From contig DEMS01000023.1 in the NCBI GenBank assembly GCA_002359315.1, forward strand, positions 62,001 through 126,000: a DNA stretch of 64,000 bases. The letters run 5' to 3'. Below the pieces are notes generated by a model, which had not been told where the DNA came from, ran no database searches, and saw nothing but the letters and a program-made list of their open reading frames with translations. This document shows, in pieces, positions 55,297 to 63,925 of this stretch; position 1 is the first letter of the stretch, and every line of letters starts with the position of its first letter. Made by a program: the position numbers and the translations under genes. Source of the stretch: Bacteroidetes bacterium UBA2664. Its GTDB lineage: Bacteria > Bacteroidota > Rhodothermia > Balneolales > Balneolaceae.

Positions 55297-58200
55297 TAGT
55301 CAGCGCTTTTTAATTCATCGTTTTTTTTGAAGGGTAGTTTAATGATAAAAGTTGAACCTTTCTGCTCTTCAGATTCAATCTCAAGTTTTCCATTATGCAG
55401 TGCAATCATTTCTTTACAAATTGGCAATCCTAAGCCGGTCCCGCTTTCATTTTGTGTGCCATAACGGGATACATTTGAATCGCCATTTAATAATTTTTGT
55501 ACAAGTTTTTCATCCATACCAATCCCATTATCCTTTACTTCAATGATATGTGATGAATTTTCGTACGAAATATTTAAAGACACGGCACCTCCCGGCTGTG
55601 TAAACTTGATAGCATTTGAAATAAAATTTCTAAGGATCGTTTTCACCATGTTACGATCCGCATAAATATTTCTTGAAGTATCGGACGTAAAAGAAAGGTC
55701 AATTTCTTTTTGTTTGGCACTGTCTTTAAACAGCTCCAGTATTTGAACAGCTATTTGATTGAGATCAATTTCTTCAGGCTTCAAGCTCATTTTTCCATTT
55801 TGTAAAGATGCCCAGCTAAGCAAATCTTCGACAAGATTTTGCAGCGTATTTGCTGAAGAGTGGAGATGATTGAAGATCTCTTTTTGCTTAGGATTATTGT
55901 CTTCGTCCATATCCTTTAAGATAATTTCTGAAAGACCAACCAAAGCTTGAATTGGATTACGAAGATCATGAGCAATTAATGAAAAGAATTTATCTTTGGT
56001 TTGATTGCTTTTCTCAAGTTCAGCTGCCTGCATTCTAATTATCTCGTTCTTGACTTGTAGGTCATTTCTCTCTTGTCTTAAATCAGCTGTTTGCGCCTGA
56101 ATGATCCGTTCCAGTGTCTGCTGTTTGTTCAAAATATATCTGTAGCGAAGCTGGGTTGCACCATAAAAACCGCCTGAAATGAGAACCAGTAGCAGAATTA
56201 TAAACCATGGCTGTTCATAGAAAAAAGGTTGAACGGTGATCGATGCAGTAGCCGGATTCTCACTCCAAATCCCGTTGTTGTTTGCTGCCAGAATTTCAAA
56301 CGTATAATCGCCCGCCGGAACGTCATTATAAGATATCGATCGCTGACCGGATACTTCATGCCAAGAATCATCAACGCCAACCAAACGATACCTGAATCTT
56401 GCTTTTTCACTGGTGGGAAAGGTGAGGGCATTAAAATTAATCGTAAAACTCTTGTACCCATTATCGATCATCACATGATCGGAAGTGTATGAATTTCCTC
56501 CGGCAGTTATAGATTTGATCAAAACTGTGGGCGGGACTGTGTAATTATTTTCCTGATTTTGGCTGAAAATAGCGACTCCATCCTGTGTTGCAAACCAAAA
56601 ATCTCCGTCACTTGTCCGGAGTCCTGCTTCCTGAATCGAACCATTTGCTTCCGGATTTCGCATCCCTTCTGCGCGCCCGTAGTGTAATAGGGTATATATA
56701 TTTGACTCATTGTCGAGATAAGCATTCAGTTCAGACTTGTTGATCTTGAAAATTCCACGGTTTGAGGACATCCATAGCCACCCGCTTTCATCTTGTGAGA
56801 TCCAATGCACGATATGATCCGGAAGGCCATCGTCCATATTGATGTATGTGATTTTCCCGTCTTTAAGGCGATTAAGCCCGTTGTTTTCAGTACCTATCCA
56901 AATGGTACCTTCATCATATTCATCTATATAAATAGATCGGATATTGTCGGAAGAAAGCCCGTCTTCGGTCGTGTAATTTGTAAAAGTACCTTCATGAAAC
57001 CGGGATACACCACCATCCAGGCTGCCCGTCCAAAGAGCCCCATCAGGAGCTTCGGTAATGTATCTGATCTTAACTCCGGAAAGTCCGTCATCTTTATCAT
57101 ATACAATATGACCTGACCCTGAAAGATCGAATTTGATCAGTCCGCCATACGTACCCAGCCACATTTCTCCATTACTGTGGGTATAAATTGAGCGTATATC
57201 ATTGATCTCCACATTGTTTCCGGGAAGGTGATGCTCTAGGCCACTTGGTGTGATCTTATTTACTCCTCTTTGATGATACCCAAACCAAATATCCCCATTT
57301 CTATCTTCCCCAATAGCCTGAATGGTACTTGTTGCAGTTTCAATTGTTTCATCAAAATGAGTTATGGTATCCCCGTCTATAAGGTTTAACCCGTCGCCCC
57401 GTGTTCCCACCCAAAAACGGCCTTGGCTGTCTTCAAACATAGCGAGTATGTTATCACCAGACAGGCCTTCCGGGGTGCCCAGATTTCGAACTTTACTCTC
57501 ACTTACTGCTATGAGGCCGTTCGCATTGGTTCCAAACCATATATTTCCTTCCCGATCTTCGAAAACGCTGTTGAAATAGTAATCATTGATGATAGGTTTA
57601 TCATCAAAAGGACGGATTTGGCCATCTTCAAATAAAGCAAGTGAGCCTGTAGATCCTATCAGCCAAATCCTTCCTTTAGAATCCATATAGAATTCCCTGA
57701 AATATTCAGCAGGTTTTAAATGATTGAACTGTAATTTTATAATTTGATTTTCATCTACATAAAATACTTCCCCCATTGCTAATAATAATGTCGTACTCTC
57801 ATCATTGTAGATTTTACGGATGGAGTAGTTATCAGCAGCCGCATATTTCTCAGTTTGTACTAACTCTCCATCCTGTAACTCATACACACCGGTATCAGTA
57901 CCGGCTGTTATGACACCGTTTTTGACTCTAATCACAGTTCTAAAACGATTGTTTTGCTGCACTGAACTTATATGATATTCAGCTAACAGATCTCCAGCAG
58001 GGTTGAACTGGAGGAGACCATTGTTCGTAGCTACCCAGATACTATCATCAGAGTCTTCAAATACATCGTGAATTTGATTTTGTCCCGGTTTATCGCTGTT
58101 GTAGAACATGGCAAACTTTTCGCCATTATATACATACAGTCCGGAATGAGTTATGAAGACCATCCTGCCATCTGATAACTCAAACATCATTGTGAGGTCG

Positions 58201-58550
58201 GAATCGGTGAAATTTGTTTGGTTTCCAAAATGGTGAAACTCACCATTTTCCTTTAGAAGCACCCCGCCATATTCCAATGACACCCACATTCGGTCTTTGT
58301 CCTGAAGATACAATTGGGTGGTTCGATTATGAGGCATCTCAGGGGTATTGGAAAAACTAAAAACATTGAATTCCATCCCATCGAATCTGACAAGCCCGTC
58401 ATACGTACTGATCCACAGGTACCCCAGGCTGTCCTGAGCAATATATCCGATGGTATTAACAGGAAGGCCATCTTCAATAGTCCAGTTTTGGACAGTTAAA
58501 AGGGGGTTGTTGATCGAATATAGAAAGTTGTAAGGCATGTGCCGACACAC
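55296..58550 (-). CDS. Sensor histidine kinase with two-component propeller and Y_Y_Y domains, N-terminus frameshifted
   Basis: This frame of 1084 residues contains two seven-bladed regulator propellers (residues 20 to about 680, units like GLSGDNILAMFEDSQGRFWVG), a Y_Y_Y domain (about 690-755), a membrane helix (about 765-785), a coiled coil, HisKA with H861 in AHDLRNP and HATPase with N979 and DNGIG (D1007). No receiver or DNA-binding domain follows, unlike the hybrid regulators of Bacteroides. The frame itself lacks a signal peptide; one lies upstream in another frame (see next entry), so the true product probably starts at 58593. Confidence 0.9.
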   Translation of the reverse strand: MCRHMPYNFLYSINNPLLTVQNWTIEDGLPVNTIGYIAQDSLGYLWISTYDGLVRFDGMEFNVFSFSNTPEMPHNRTTQLYLQDKDRMWVSLEYGGVLLKENGEFHHFGNQTNFTDSDLTMMFELSDGRMVFITHSGLYVYNGEKFAMFYNSDKPGQNQIHDVFEDSDDSIWVATNNGLLQFNPAGDLLAEYHISSVQQNNRFRTVIRVKNGVITAGTDTGVYELQDGELVQTEKYAAADNYSIRKIYNDESTTLLLAMGEVFYVDENQIIKLQFNHLKPAEYFREFYMDSKGRIWLIGSTGSLALFEDGQIRPFDDKPIINDYYFNSVFEDREGNIWFGTNANGLIAVSESKVRNLGTPEGLSGDNILAMFEDSQGRFWVGTRGDGLNLIDGDTITHFDETIETATSTIQAIGEDRNGDIWFGYHQRGVNKITPSGLEHHLPGNNVEINDIRSIYTHSNGEMWLGTYGGLIKFDLSGSGHIVYDKDDGLSGVKIRYITEAPDGALWTGSLDGGVSRFHEGTFTNYTTEDGLSSDNIRSIYIDEYDEGTIWIGTENNGLNRLKDGKITYINMDDGLPDHIVHWISQDESGWLWMSSNRGIFKINKSELNAYLDNESNIYTLLHYGRAEGMRNPEANGSIQEAGLRTSDGDFWFATQDGVAIFSQNQENNYTVPPTVLIKSITAGGNSYTSDHVMIDNGYKSFTINFNALTFPTSEKARFRYRLVGVDDSWHEVSGQRSISYNDVPAGDYTFEILAANNNGIWSENPATASITVQPFFYEQPWFIILLLVLISGGFYGATQLRYRYILNKQQTLERIIQAQTADLRQERNDLQVKNEIIRMQAAELEKSNQTKDKFFSLIAHDLRNPIQALVGLSEIILKDMDEDNNPKQKEIFNHLHSSANTLQNLVEDLLSWASLQNGKMSLKPEEIDLNQIAVQILELFKDSAKQKEIDLSFTSDTSRNIYADRNMVKTILRNFISNAIKFTQPGGAVSLNISYENSSHIIEVKDNGIGMDEKLVQKLLNGDSNVSRYGTQNESGTGLGLPICKEMIALHNGKLEIESEEQKGSTFIIKLPFKKNDELKSAD

Positions 58551-58593
58551 AAGCGGATACTAGAATAAGCAGTATTAAACCTTTTCTGATCAT
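58507..58593 (-). other. Out-of-frame signal peptide of the sensor kinase
   Basis: ATG 58593 opens MIRKGLILLILVSAC followed by VSAHA and LQLSIFDQQ, a convincing export signal of 29 codons. At the C5 run (58502-58506 on the minus strand) one base fewer would continue as QQPLLTVQNWTIEDGLP, the normal start of the propeller. As given, the signal frame stops soon after. The 5' part of the kinase gene is therefore shifted by one base in a homopolymer. The gap 58594-58841 holds nothing else. Confidence 0.75.
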
Positions 58594-58841
58594 AGTTATA
58601 GCGATCTAAGCGCCCGTGAAACAATCAAAAGTAAGGGAGCAGTTTATTTGCATTCTTCATCTATCACATTAATCTGAGATAAAGTTTAGTATTTCTGAAG
58701 ATAATCTAAACATATCCAAATACAATAAAATTTGGTATCTGGAAGCTAATGGGTTCTAAAAGCATTACCTTAAATATCCGTCTAAAGAGGAAGTAGATTG
58801 AGTATTAATCCTTAGATAAAAAGGAGAAAAATGCAAAGAAT

Positions 58842-61800
58842 CTATTTGATTAATACCATCATTCGGCTTTGAATGTAACCGTCAACATTCATTCGATACA
58901 GATAAATACCACTAGCCAGATTCAATCCATCAAAAGGCACCTGATAATCACCGTCTTGAATAGTATCATCATATAACAGGGCGACCCTTTGGCCAAGTGT
59001 ATTGAATACTTCTAAACGTAAGTACCCCGATTCATATACTGTAAATGGGATTGTTGTCGTATTACTGAAAGGATTCGGATAGTTTCTTCCAAGCACAAAA
59101 TCAGAAATGTTGTTATCGTCTTCTTGCAGTGCATTTCCATCCAGGGTAATGTTACTAAACGTTACTCTGTTTCCACCGGCCATAGTAGAATTTTGGGCAT
59201 CAAAACGAATTCTGACACGGAATTCCGGATTGTTGGCTGCTCTGTTGACTTCCGAAAAATCGACGGTATGGAGTTGGTAAGTGCCGTCTACAAGGCTCTT
59301 GTATTTGTCATTGTCAGAAAGGCCCTCATCAGTCCAAACAAAAGTCGTGTCAGACTGACCGCTGAATTCAAACTGTGTTGAATAATCAATGAACAAGCCA
59401 TTCACCTCCGCATTTTCACTCATTGCAGCAAAAGACATCACGACAGATTCGAAGCCAACTGTAGGCATCTTCAAAATAAGTGAACTCTCCCGGCCACCCG
59501 ATTCAAAAGGCTGACGAATTTGTAATGCCCGTAGCCCCAGAAATTCATCGTACTGTAGATTATTATTCCCTTCAGGCCGGTAATTAATAGGAGTGGGTTG
59601 ATTCCTTCTCTCCATTGAACCGATTCTCCAGCTGGGATGGTTTGGATCAAATGGATAACCCTCCAAACTGGAATTGAATCGTATTTGACCCTTTCGTCTG
59701 TTTGAGAATGTAGATGTTACGGAAGTCAGGGCGGTGTTATTAGGGAGATCGTCACTGAACATGAAATAATGGATTAAATCAAGACCGGCAATCGGTGTTG
59801 TTTCAACTTCAATAAAAAAGGCTTGGATTTGAACATCGGAATTAAGATCCAAAGTTAAATTAATGGTTTCTACCCGTTCACCATCCACCTGAAAATGTGA
59901 AAATCGATAACCAACTTCAGGAACCGCAGAAATATTAACCGGCACTCCTTCGAAGTAGGTTCCGGTCCAGGCCGATGAATTAAAACGAACCCCCGGAGTA
60001 TCTGAGGAGAGTTTGATTGTATTCACCCTGACAGTACCCATATTGGGGTCATCCAAAGTGACAGTAATCTGATGAGTATTGTTCAATTCAAAAAATTCCT
60101 GGATGTGTTCAAATGTTTTCTGAGCACGGTTATTGGCAAAATCAATCAACCGATCCAATTCACCCTCCCATTGGGATATAGATCCGATCAGAAATTTCCA
60201 TCGATCAGTATGTCTACTCATTTCCGGCCGAATTACATCACTAAGTTCGTTTATGAGAGCAGTAAAACGTTCAGCGGAAAAAGATGTATTTAATTGATCG
60301 GCATACCGATTGATGAAGCTTTGACGAAATCCCTCATTTTTGAGGAGATTTCGTAGTAGAAATGTAGACCAGGGTGGATTTGGAAAAACCGGGCCCTGAT
60401 CAGTAGTAGCATAAGGCAGCGTATTAAAAGTCCAGTCCGGATCAACCGTTGGGAAAAGTGTCATCGTACGATCCATATCATACATAAGCCAGCGCCATCT
60501 GCCGTCTTGGCCATAAGGAACCCCGGGTTGATACCCGTTAGTTTTGACTCTCCAATACTGTACGTTACTGCCGGGCCAGTCCATGTTTTGGAGAAAGAGA
60601 TGCGCAATCTGATAATCCATGAAATTATCCGGATCCATGCGTGTAATGATTTCCTGATAATGTTCTTCGTCAGAAAGATCGTTTTGACCGATGTACTGAA
60701 TCATATTGAAATAATGGTCACCGTCACCCTCAACAACAACACCATTGGTTTCCATAAAATCAATATTATCGGGATCAATGCCATATTCAATTTGGAGGTA
60801 GTGACGATCATGACGTTCTCTCAAGTTATGAATGCCCCAATATTCGCCATTGATAAAAACGACTGTGGGGCGATAATCCTGTGTATCAAATCGCATATGT
60901 TCTACAAGAGTATGTGAAATGGCATCTCTCAAAAAGGTATAATTGTAATCTTGTCCTGAATTCCTGAGTAAAAGCCGGCGGTGCTGTTCACCCTGGGCAC
61001 CCGTGAAAAATGGATAATTGAAATTAGAATCGCCTAAGCTTCCTCTAGCATAGAGGCGCAAAGATTTAATTGCGAAGTGCCGGCCTGTAAATCCATGAAT
61101 TCTTATCCCAATATTTTGTTCCAAATCCAGCCTGTCTTTACCGATGTCAAAAAAAGTTAATTGCCCCTCTTTTTCCGCTTTAATGCCTCTTCTGTGATAA
61201 TTGGCGGGAGTAATAATGGATTCGATAGATCTTTGATTTGGATTCTCGCTTCGCCATGTATCAAAGTCGATGCCGGGGACATAAATTCCGTCATTATAGT
61301 CGAATAGATCTTTTGGGTTAACTGAAATCGAAACGACCGGTAATTGAAACAAATTCCGTCCACCGGGAAAAACAAAAAATGTTCTTGTAACTACTTCACT
61401 GGGCAAGGCCCCCGGTTTTACAGCCCGTGCTCTTATAACAGTTCCTTTCAAAACAGAAGATCTGGGTAAATAAAACGGGTCTGAATTCCAGGTGGATGGA
61501 ATACGACTGATACTATTTGGTTCTGAGCTGCGATTTTGAATACGAAGACTATTTTGAAATGTTTGGGATCGGGTGGTTGCCGTTATCATATTTCCGGCAG
61601 GGTCGCCCGGGTTTTGAGCATAAGAATCACGGTAACGATATGGGATTCCACTAAAAGCATCTTTTGACGGTTCAGATCCATCCAGGGTGTAAATAATTTC
61701 AACCTGAGGGTCTTCATGGGTGATCGTGAGGTCAAAGGATGAGGTATAAAAGCCACTTTCATGTGAGAATATTGGAGGGGATAGTTCACCCTGAAAGCTA

Positions 61801-62318
61801 TCTGTGGTATTGGAAGACCCGGGGGTGGGTTCGTTGAACAAAAACCAGTTGTCACTGCCATCGGGTTTACGCCCGAAAGAGACATCTATTGGAATTTCAG
61901 TCGGGGGCATTGAATCCAGTGTTGTACCGTCCGGGCGGGTTAGCAGGATTTCCTCGCCGGCGGCTGCGATGGCGAAATTCGTGTGAAGAGGGGAGCCCGG
62001 TTCACGCCGATCCTTTCCCGATGCCCAAATCAGCAGATAGCTATTTGCATTGATGGAGATATCCGGTATAACCCACTTAAAGAGCTCACCGGAATTATCA
62101 CTCAATCCGTAATCATTCAGATTGATACGGCTGTCTGTTGTATTGAAAAGTTCGATCCAATCAGGGAAGTCGCCATCTTCGTCCGTAATCGTATCAGAGT
62201 TTGAAGCCATCACTTCATTAATGACGATATCAGGCACAGATTGTGCATCTGCTTTATTCAAATAACCAGACAACAGAATTACACTGCAAATGAGTAAAGA
62301 GAGTATGCGTATGAACAA
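58842..62318 (-). CDS. Secreted CotH/lamin-tail protein with C-terminal T9SS sorting domain
   Basis: A 1158-residue exported protein. The order is: signal peptide (to about 26), lamin-tail domain (about 28-150: VINEVMASNSDTITDEDGDF), chitobiase-like C-terminal domain (182-230: YTLDGSEPS), CotH kinase-like domain (about 335-690: LRERHDRHYLQIEYGID and WLMYDMDRT), an InlB-like beta domain (755-840), a domain shared with the lipoprotein at 63191 (850-1066), and a T9SS type A sorting domain (1068-1158: NYPNPFSNTTTIPF...ASGIYLYRM). Start is TTG 62318; no ATG exists in this frame upstream. CotH-like domains can phosphorylate surface proteins. Confidence 0.88.
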   Translation of the reverse strand: MFIRILSLLICSVILLSGYLNKADAQSVPDIVINEVMASNSDTITDEDGDFPDWIELFNTTDSRINLNDYGLSDNSGELFKWVIPDISINANSYLLIWASGKDRREPGSPLHTNFAIAAAGEEILLTRPDGTTLDSMPPTEIPIDVSFGRKPDGSDNWFLFNEPTPGSSNTTDSFQGELSPPIFSHESGFYTSSFDLTITHEDPQVEIIYTLDGSEPSKDAFSGIPYRYRDSYAQNPGDPAGNMITATTRSQTFQNSLRIQNRSSEPNSISRIPSTWNSDPFYLPRSSVLKGTVIRARAVKPGALPSEVVTRTFFVFPGGRNLFQLPVVSISVNPKDLFDYNDGIYVPGIDFDTWRSENPNQRSIESIITPANYHRRGIKAEKEGQLTFFDIGKDRLDLEQNIGIRIHGFTGRHFAIKSLRLYARGSLGDSNFNYPFFTGAQGEQHRRLLLRNSGQDYNYTFLRDAISHTLVEHMRFDTQDYRPTVVFINGEYWGIHNLRERHDRHYLQIEYGIDPDNIDFMETNGVVVEGDGDHYFNMIQYIGQNDLSDEEHYQEIITRMDPDNFMDYQIAHLFLQNMDWPGSNVQYWRVKTNGYQPGVPYGQDGRWRWLMYDMDRTMTLFPTVDPDWTFNTLPYATTDQGPVFPNPPWSTFLLRNLLKNEGFRQSFINRYADQLNTSFSAERFTALINELSDVIRPEMSRHTDRWKFLIGSISQWEGELDRLIDFANNRAQKTFEHIQEFFELNNTHQITVTLDDPNMGTVRVNTIKLSSDTPGVRFNSSAWTGTYFEGVPVNISAVPEVGYRFSHFQVDGERVETINLTLDLNSDVQIQAFFIEVETTPIAGLDLIHYFMFSDDLPNNTALTSVTSTFSNRRKGQIRFNSSLEGYPFDPNHPSWRIGSMERRNQPTPINYRPEGNNNLQYDEFLGLRALQIRQPFESGGRESSLILKMPTVGFESVVMSFAAMSENAEVNGLFIDYSTQFEFSGQSDTTFVWTDEGLSDNDKYKSLVDGTYQLHTVDFSEVNRAANNPEFRVRIRFDAQNSTMAGGNRVTFSNITLDGNALQEDDNNISDFVLGRNYPNPFSNTTTIPFTVYESGYLRLEVFNTLGQRVALLYDDTIQDGDYQVPFDGLNLASGIYLYRMNVDGYIQSRMMVLIK

Positions 62319-62545
62319 AGTGATTCTTACTGAAATGGATTTAGGGAGCTTTCAGAAATTGAAATCAAATTAAAAAGAACAAATATATGTATGGTTTTTC
62401 TAATCGATCAAAAGATGAAATTGAAATTTTTTATTCAAAAATGATCGCCCGAAAATACACAAATGTATGGTATGAATTAAATTACATAACACATTTTTAA
62501 ATTAATTTTTTCTAATCGAAATGATTCATACCTATAAATGAATCT

Positions 62546-62636
62546 GCCTGGTACGTGAAGAATTGCTGGTACTACAAAAAAAAGCCCACCGCAAAACGAT
62601 GAGCTTTTCTCTAGTCGGGACGACAGGATTTGAACC
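62546..62636. repeat. Partial tandem copy of the tRNA-Pro 3' end and terminator
   Basis: This stretch repeats 62663-62756 with few changes: GCTGGTA, an A-run, the hairpin AAAGCCCACCG...CGATGAGCTTT and the last 22 bases of tRNA-Pro (62615-62636). It breaks off in the T arm. It is a duplicate of the gene's 3' end lying 117 bases away. The rest of the gap 62319-62545 has a 9-base inverted repeat, GGTATGAAT/ATTCATACC (62469-62477 and 62524-62532), and no gene. Confidence 0.85.
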
Positions 62637-62653
62637 GCGGAGCACTGCTCCGC
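62637..62653. other. GC-rich palindrome GCGGAGC-ACT-GCTCCGC
   Basis: Perfect 7-base arms with a 3-base centre, standing between the two tRNA-Pro 3' copies. Its right part plus the following bases recur at 45829-45848 with 18 of 20 identical positions, so it may belong to a dispersed repeat family. Function unknown. Confidence 0.45.
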
Positions 62654-62691
62654 AATAACAACGCCTGGAGTTGAGTAAATAGCTGGTATTA

Positions 62692-62727
62692 GAAAAAGAA
62701 AAAGCCCACCGCAAAACGATGAGCTTT
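62692..62727 (-). terminator. Rho-independent terminator of tRNA-Pro
   Basis: On the minus strand an 11-bp stem (62727-62717 with 62711-62701, two G-U pairs) with a 5-base loop is followed by U-rich sequence. It lies just after the tRNA 3' end. The same hairpin occurs in the partial copy at 62581-62607. Confidence 0.88.
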
Positions 62728-62734
62728 GATTTAG

Positions 62735-62808
62735 TCGGGACGACAGGATTTGAACCTGCGACCCCTCGACCCCCAGCCGAGTGCTCTACCGGACTGAGCC
62801 ACGTCCCG
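62735..62808 (-). tRNA. tRNA-Pro (anticodon GGG)
   Basis: On the minus strand the acceptor CGGGACG pairs with CGTCCCG, discriminator A at 62735. D arm (GCTC...GAGC), anticodon stem CTCGG/TCGAG (one G-U), loop CTGGGGG giving anticodon GGG, and a T arm with GGTTCAAATCC are intact. It reads CCC proline codons. CCA is not encoded. It is the complete copy of a locus that recurs decayed at 54125 and partly at 62615. Confidence 0.95.
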
Positions 62809-62859
62809 ATTTGGTAGAATGTAAAATTAGGAGTAAATGGGTCGAAATACAACGTAAAA

Positions 62860-63019
62860 TTACTCGCTCTTTTTTAAATCATCTAAAAATCTTTCCGTCC
62901 CGCGCTTTTTTATTTTCTTCTCAAGTTTTTGAGCTTCACTTCTGCTTGATATTTGGAGACTCCAAACGAGCCTCCACGGAACCCCCATGCTTCGTAGATC
63001 GAACAATCGAACAACCATT
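62860..63019 (-). pseudogene. 3' remnant of a GIY-YIG nuclease gene, frameshifted at a G5 run
   Basis: One minus-strand frame reads NGCSIVRSTKHG, and after the G5 run (62982-62986 as C5 on plus) another frame reads GVPWRLVWSLQ, SSRSEAQKLEKKIKKRG, TERFLDDLKK and stops at 62860. Joined with one G fewer, they form the C-terminal half of a UvrC-like GIY-YIG protein (RSTK...PWRL...SRSEA...LEKKIKKRG). The GIY...YIG N-terminus is not recognisable upstream. The rest of the gap 62809-63190 shows no gene. Its last codons are also in the left repeat at 54,240. Confidence 0.8.
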
Positions 63020-63190
63020 GGCCACTTGAAAATGTGGGATGCATTGTTTTAATAAAACAATATTTAATAACACAAAGAATTTTGGATGAGATTGAGATCC
63101 ACAAAAAAAAGCATTTTAAATTCACTTATAGTAATAAATTCCTAAGTTCTTTAACTTTATGAAATTAATAAAACCACTTAAATTTATACG

Positions 63191-63925
63191 ATGAAAAAAA
63201 TCTTTACGATTGCCAGTTTTTTTATTCTCATTTTTTTAGTGATAGGTTGCTCATCGGCCACAGACTCTACCGATGAGCCTGTGATACCGGCTGATCCGGA
63301 ATTGATCCACTTTTGGTATTTAGACGTCACAATTCCAAATGACATAGAGTTAGTGGCGGTTTCTGCAACATATTCAGCTATTGGAAATCTAGGGACCATC
63401 CGGTTTGAATCTGCATTGAGTGGTTATCCGGAGACTGAACGAATGGCAGCAATGGAAAGAAGAAATCAACCTACCTCGATCAATTACAGGCCTAAAGGCA
63501 ACGGTGGGATGTTGTTTACTGAAGCAGCAGACTCAATGCGTGCCATTCAGGTGAGGGAGCCTTTTATGGGTGACGCCGGTGAAAATTCACTTATACTGGA
63601 TCTTCCGACAACAGATTTTGAAAGAGCGGTTTTATCATTTGCAGCAATGAATGAGAATGCAGTAGAAGCATTACGTTTTGATTATTCAATTGCCAGTGGT
63701 ACCCCTCAATGGATCACAACCGGTATGAGAAATAATCAGATTCAGCAAACGATAGTTGACCAATATATCCTGATAGAAGTGGATTTTTCCGGTATAGAAG
63801 GTGTGAAGGATAATCCCAATTTTAAAGTCAGAATTCGATTTGATGTGTTAGATGGCACAAAGAATTTAGGAGATCGTGTTACATTTAATAATTTTGCACT
63901 GGATGCAGCACGAATCAGAAATTAG
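63191..63925 (+). CDS. Lipoprotein carrying the domain found in the CotH-like secreted protein
   Basis: This 244-residue lipoprotein (lipobox VIGC, C20) consists after its signal of one domain of about 215 residues. It is clearly homologous to residues 850-1066 of the CotH protein: LIHFW/LIHYF, IRFESALSGYP/IRFNSSLEGYP, MERRNQPT-INYRP-GN, LSFAAM-ENA and RVTFNNFALD/RVTFSNITLD occur in the same order. I do not recognise the domain under a named family. It may be a surface binding module. The gene faces away from the tRNA-Pro locus; the final 75 bases after it show nothing. Confidence 0.8.
   Translation: MKKIFTIASFFILIFLVIGCSSATDSTDEPVIPADPELIHFWYLDVTIPNDIELVAVSATYSAIGNLGTIRFESALSGYPETERMAAMERRNQPTSINYRPKGNGGMLFTEAADSMRAIQVREPFMGDAGENSLILDLPTTDFERAVLSFAAMNENAVEALRFDYSIASGTPQWITTGMRNNQIQQTIVDQYILIEVDFSGIEGVKDNPNFKVRIRFDVLDGTKNLGDRVTFNNFALDAARIRN

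Noticed and set aside
62532..62852. A 106-residue minus-strand open frame with an internal repeat
   Set aside because: It is the tRNA-Pro gene and its partial copy read as protein; the repeat reflects the DNA duplication.
62910..63125. A 71-residue frame read as a protein of its own
   Set aside because: It is the wrong frame of the GIY-YIG remnant; the neighbouring frames carry the motifs.
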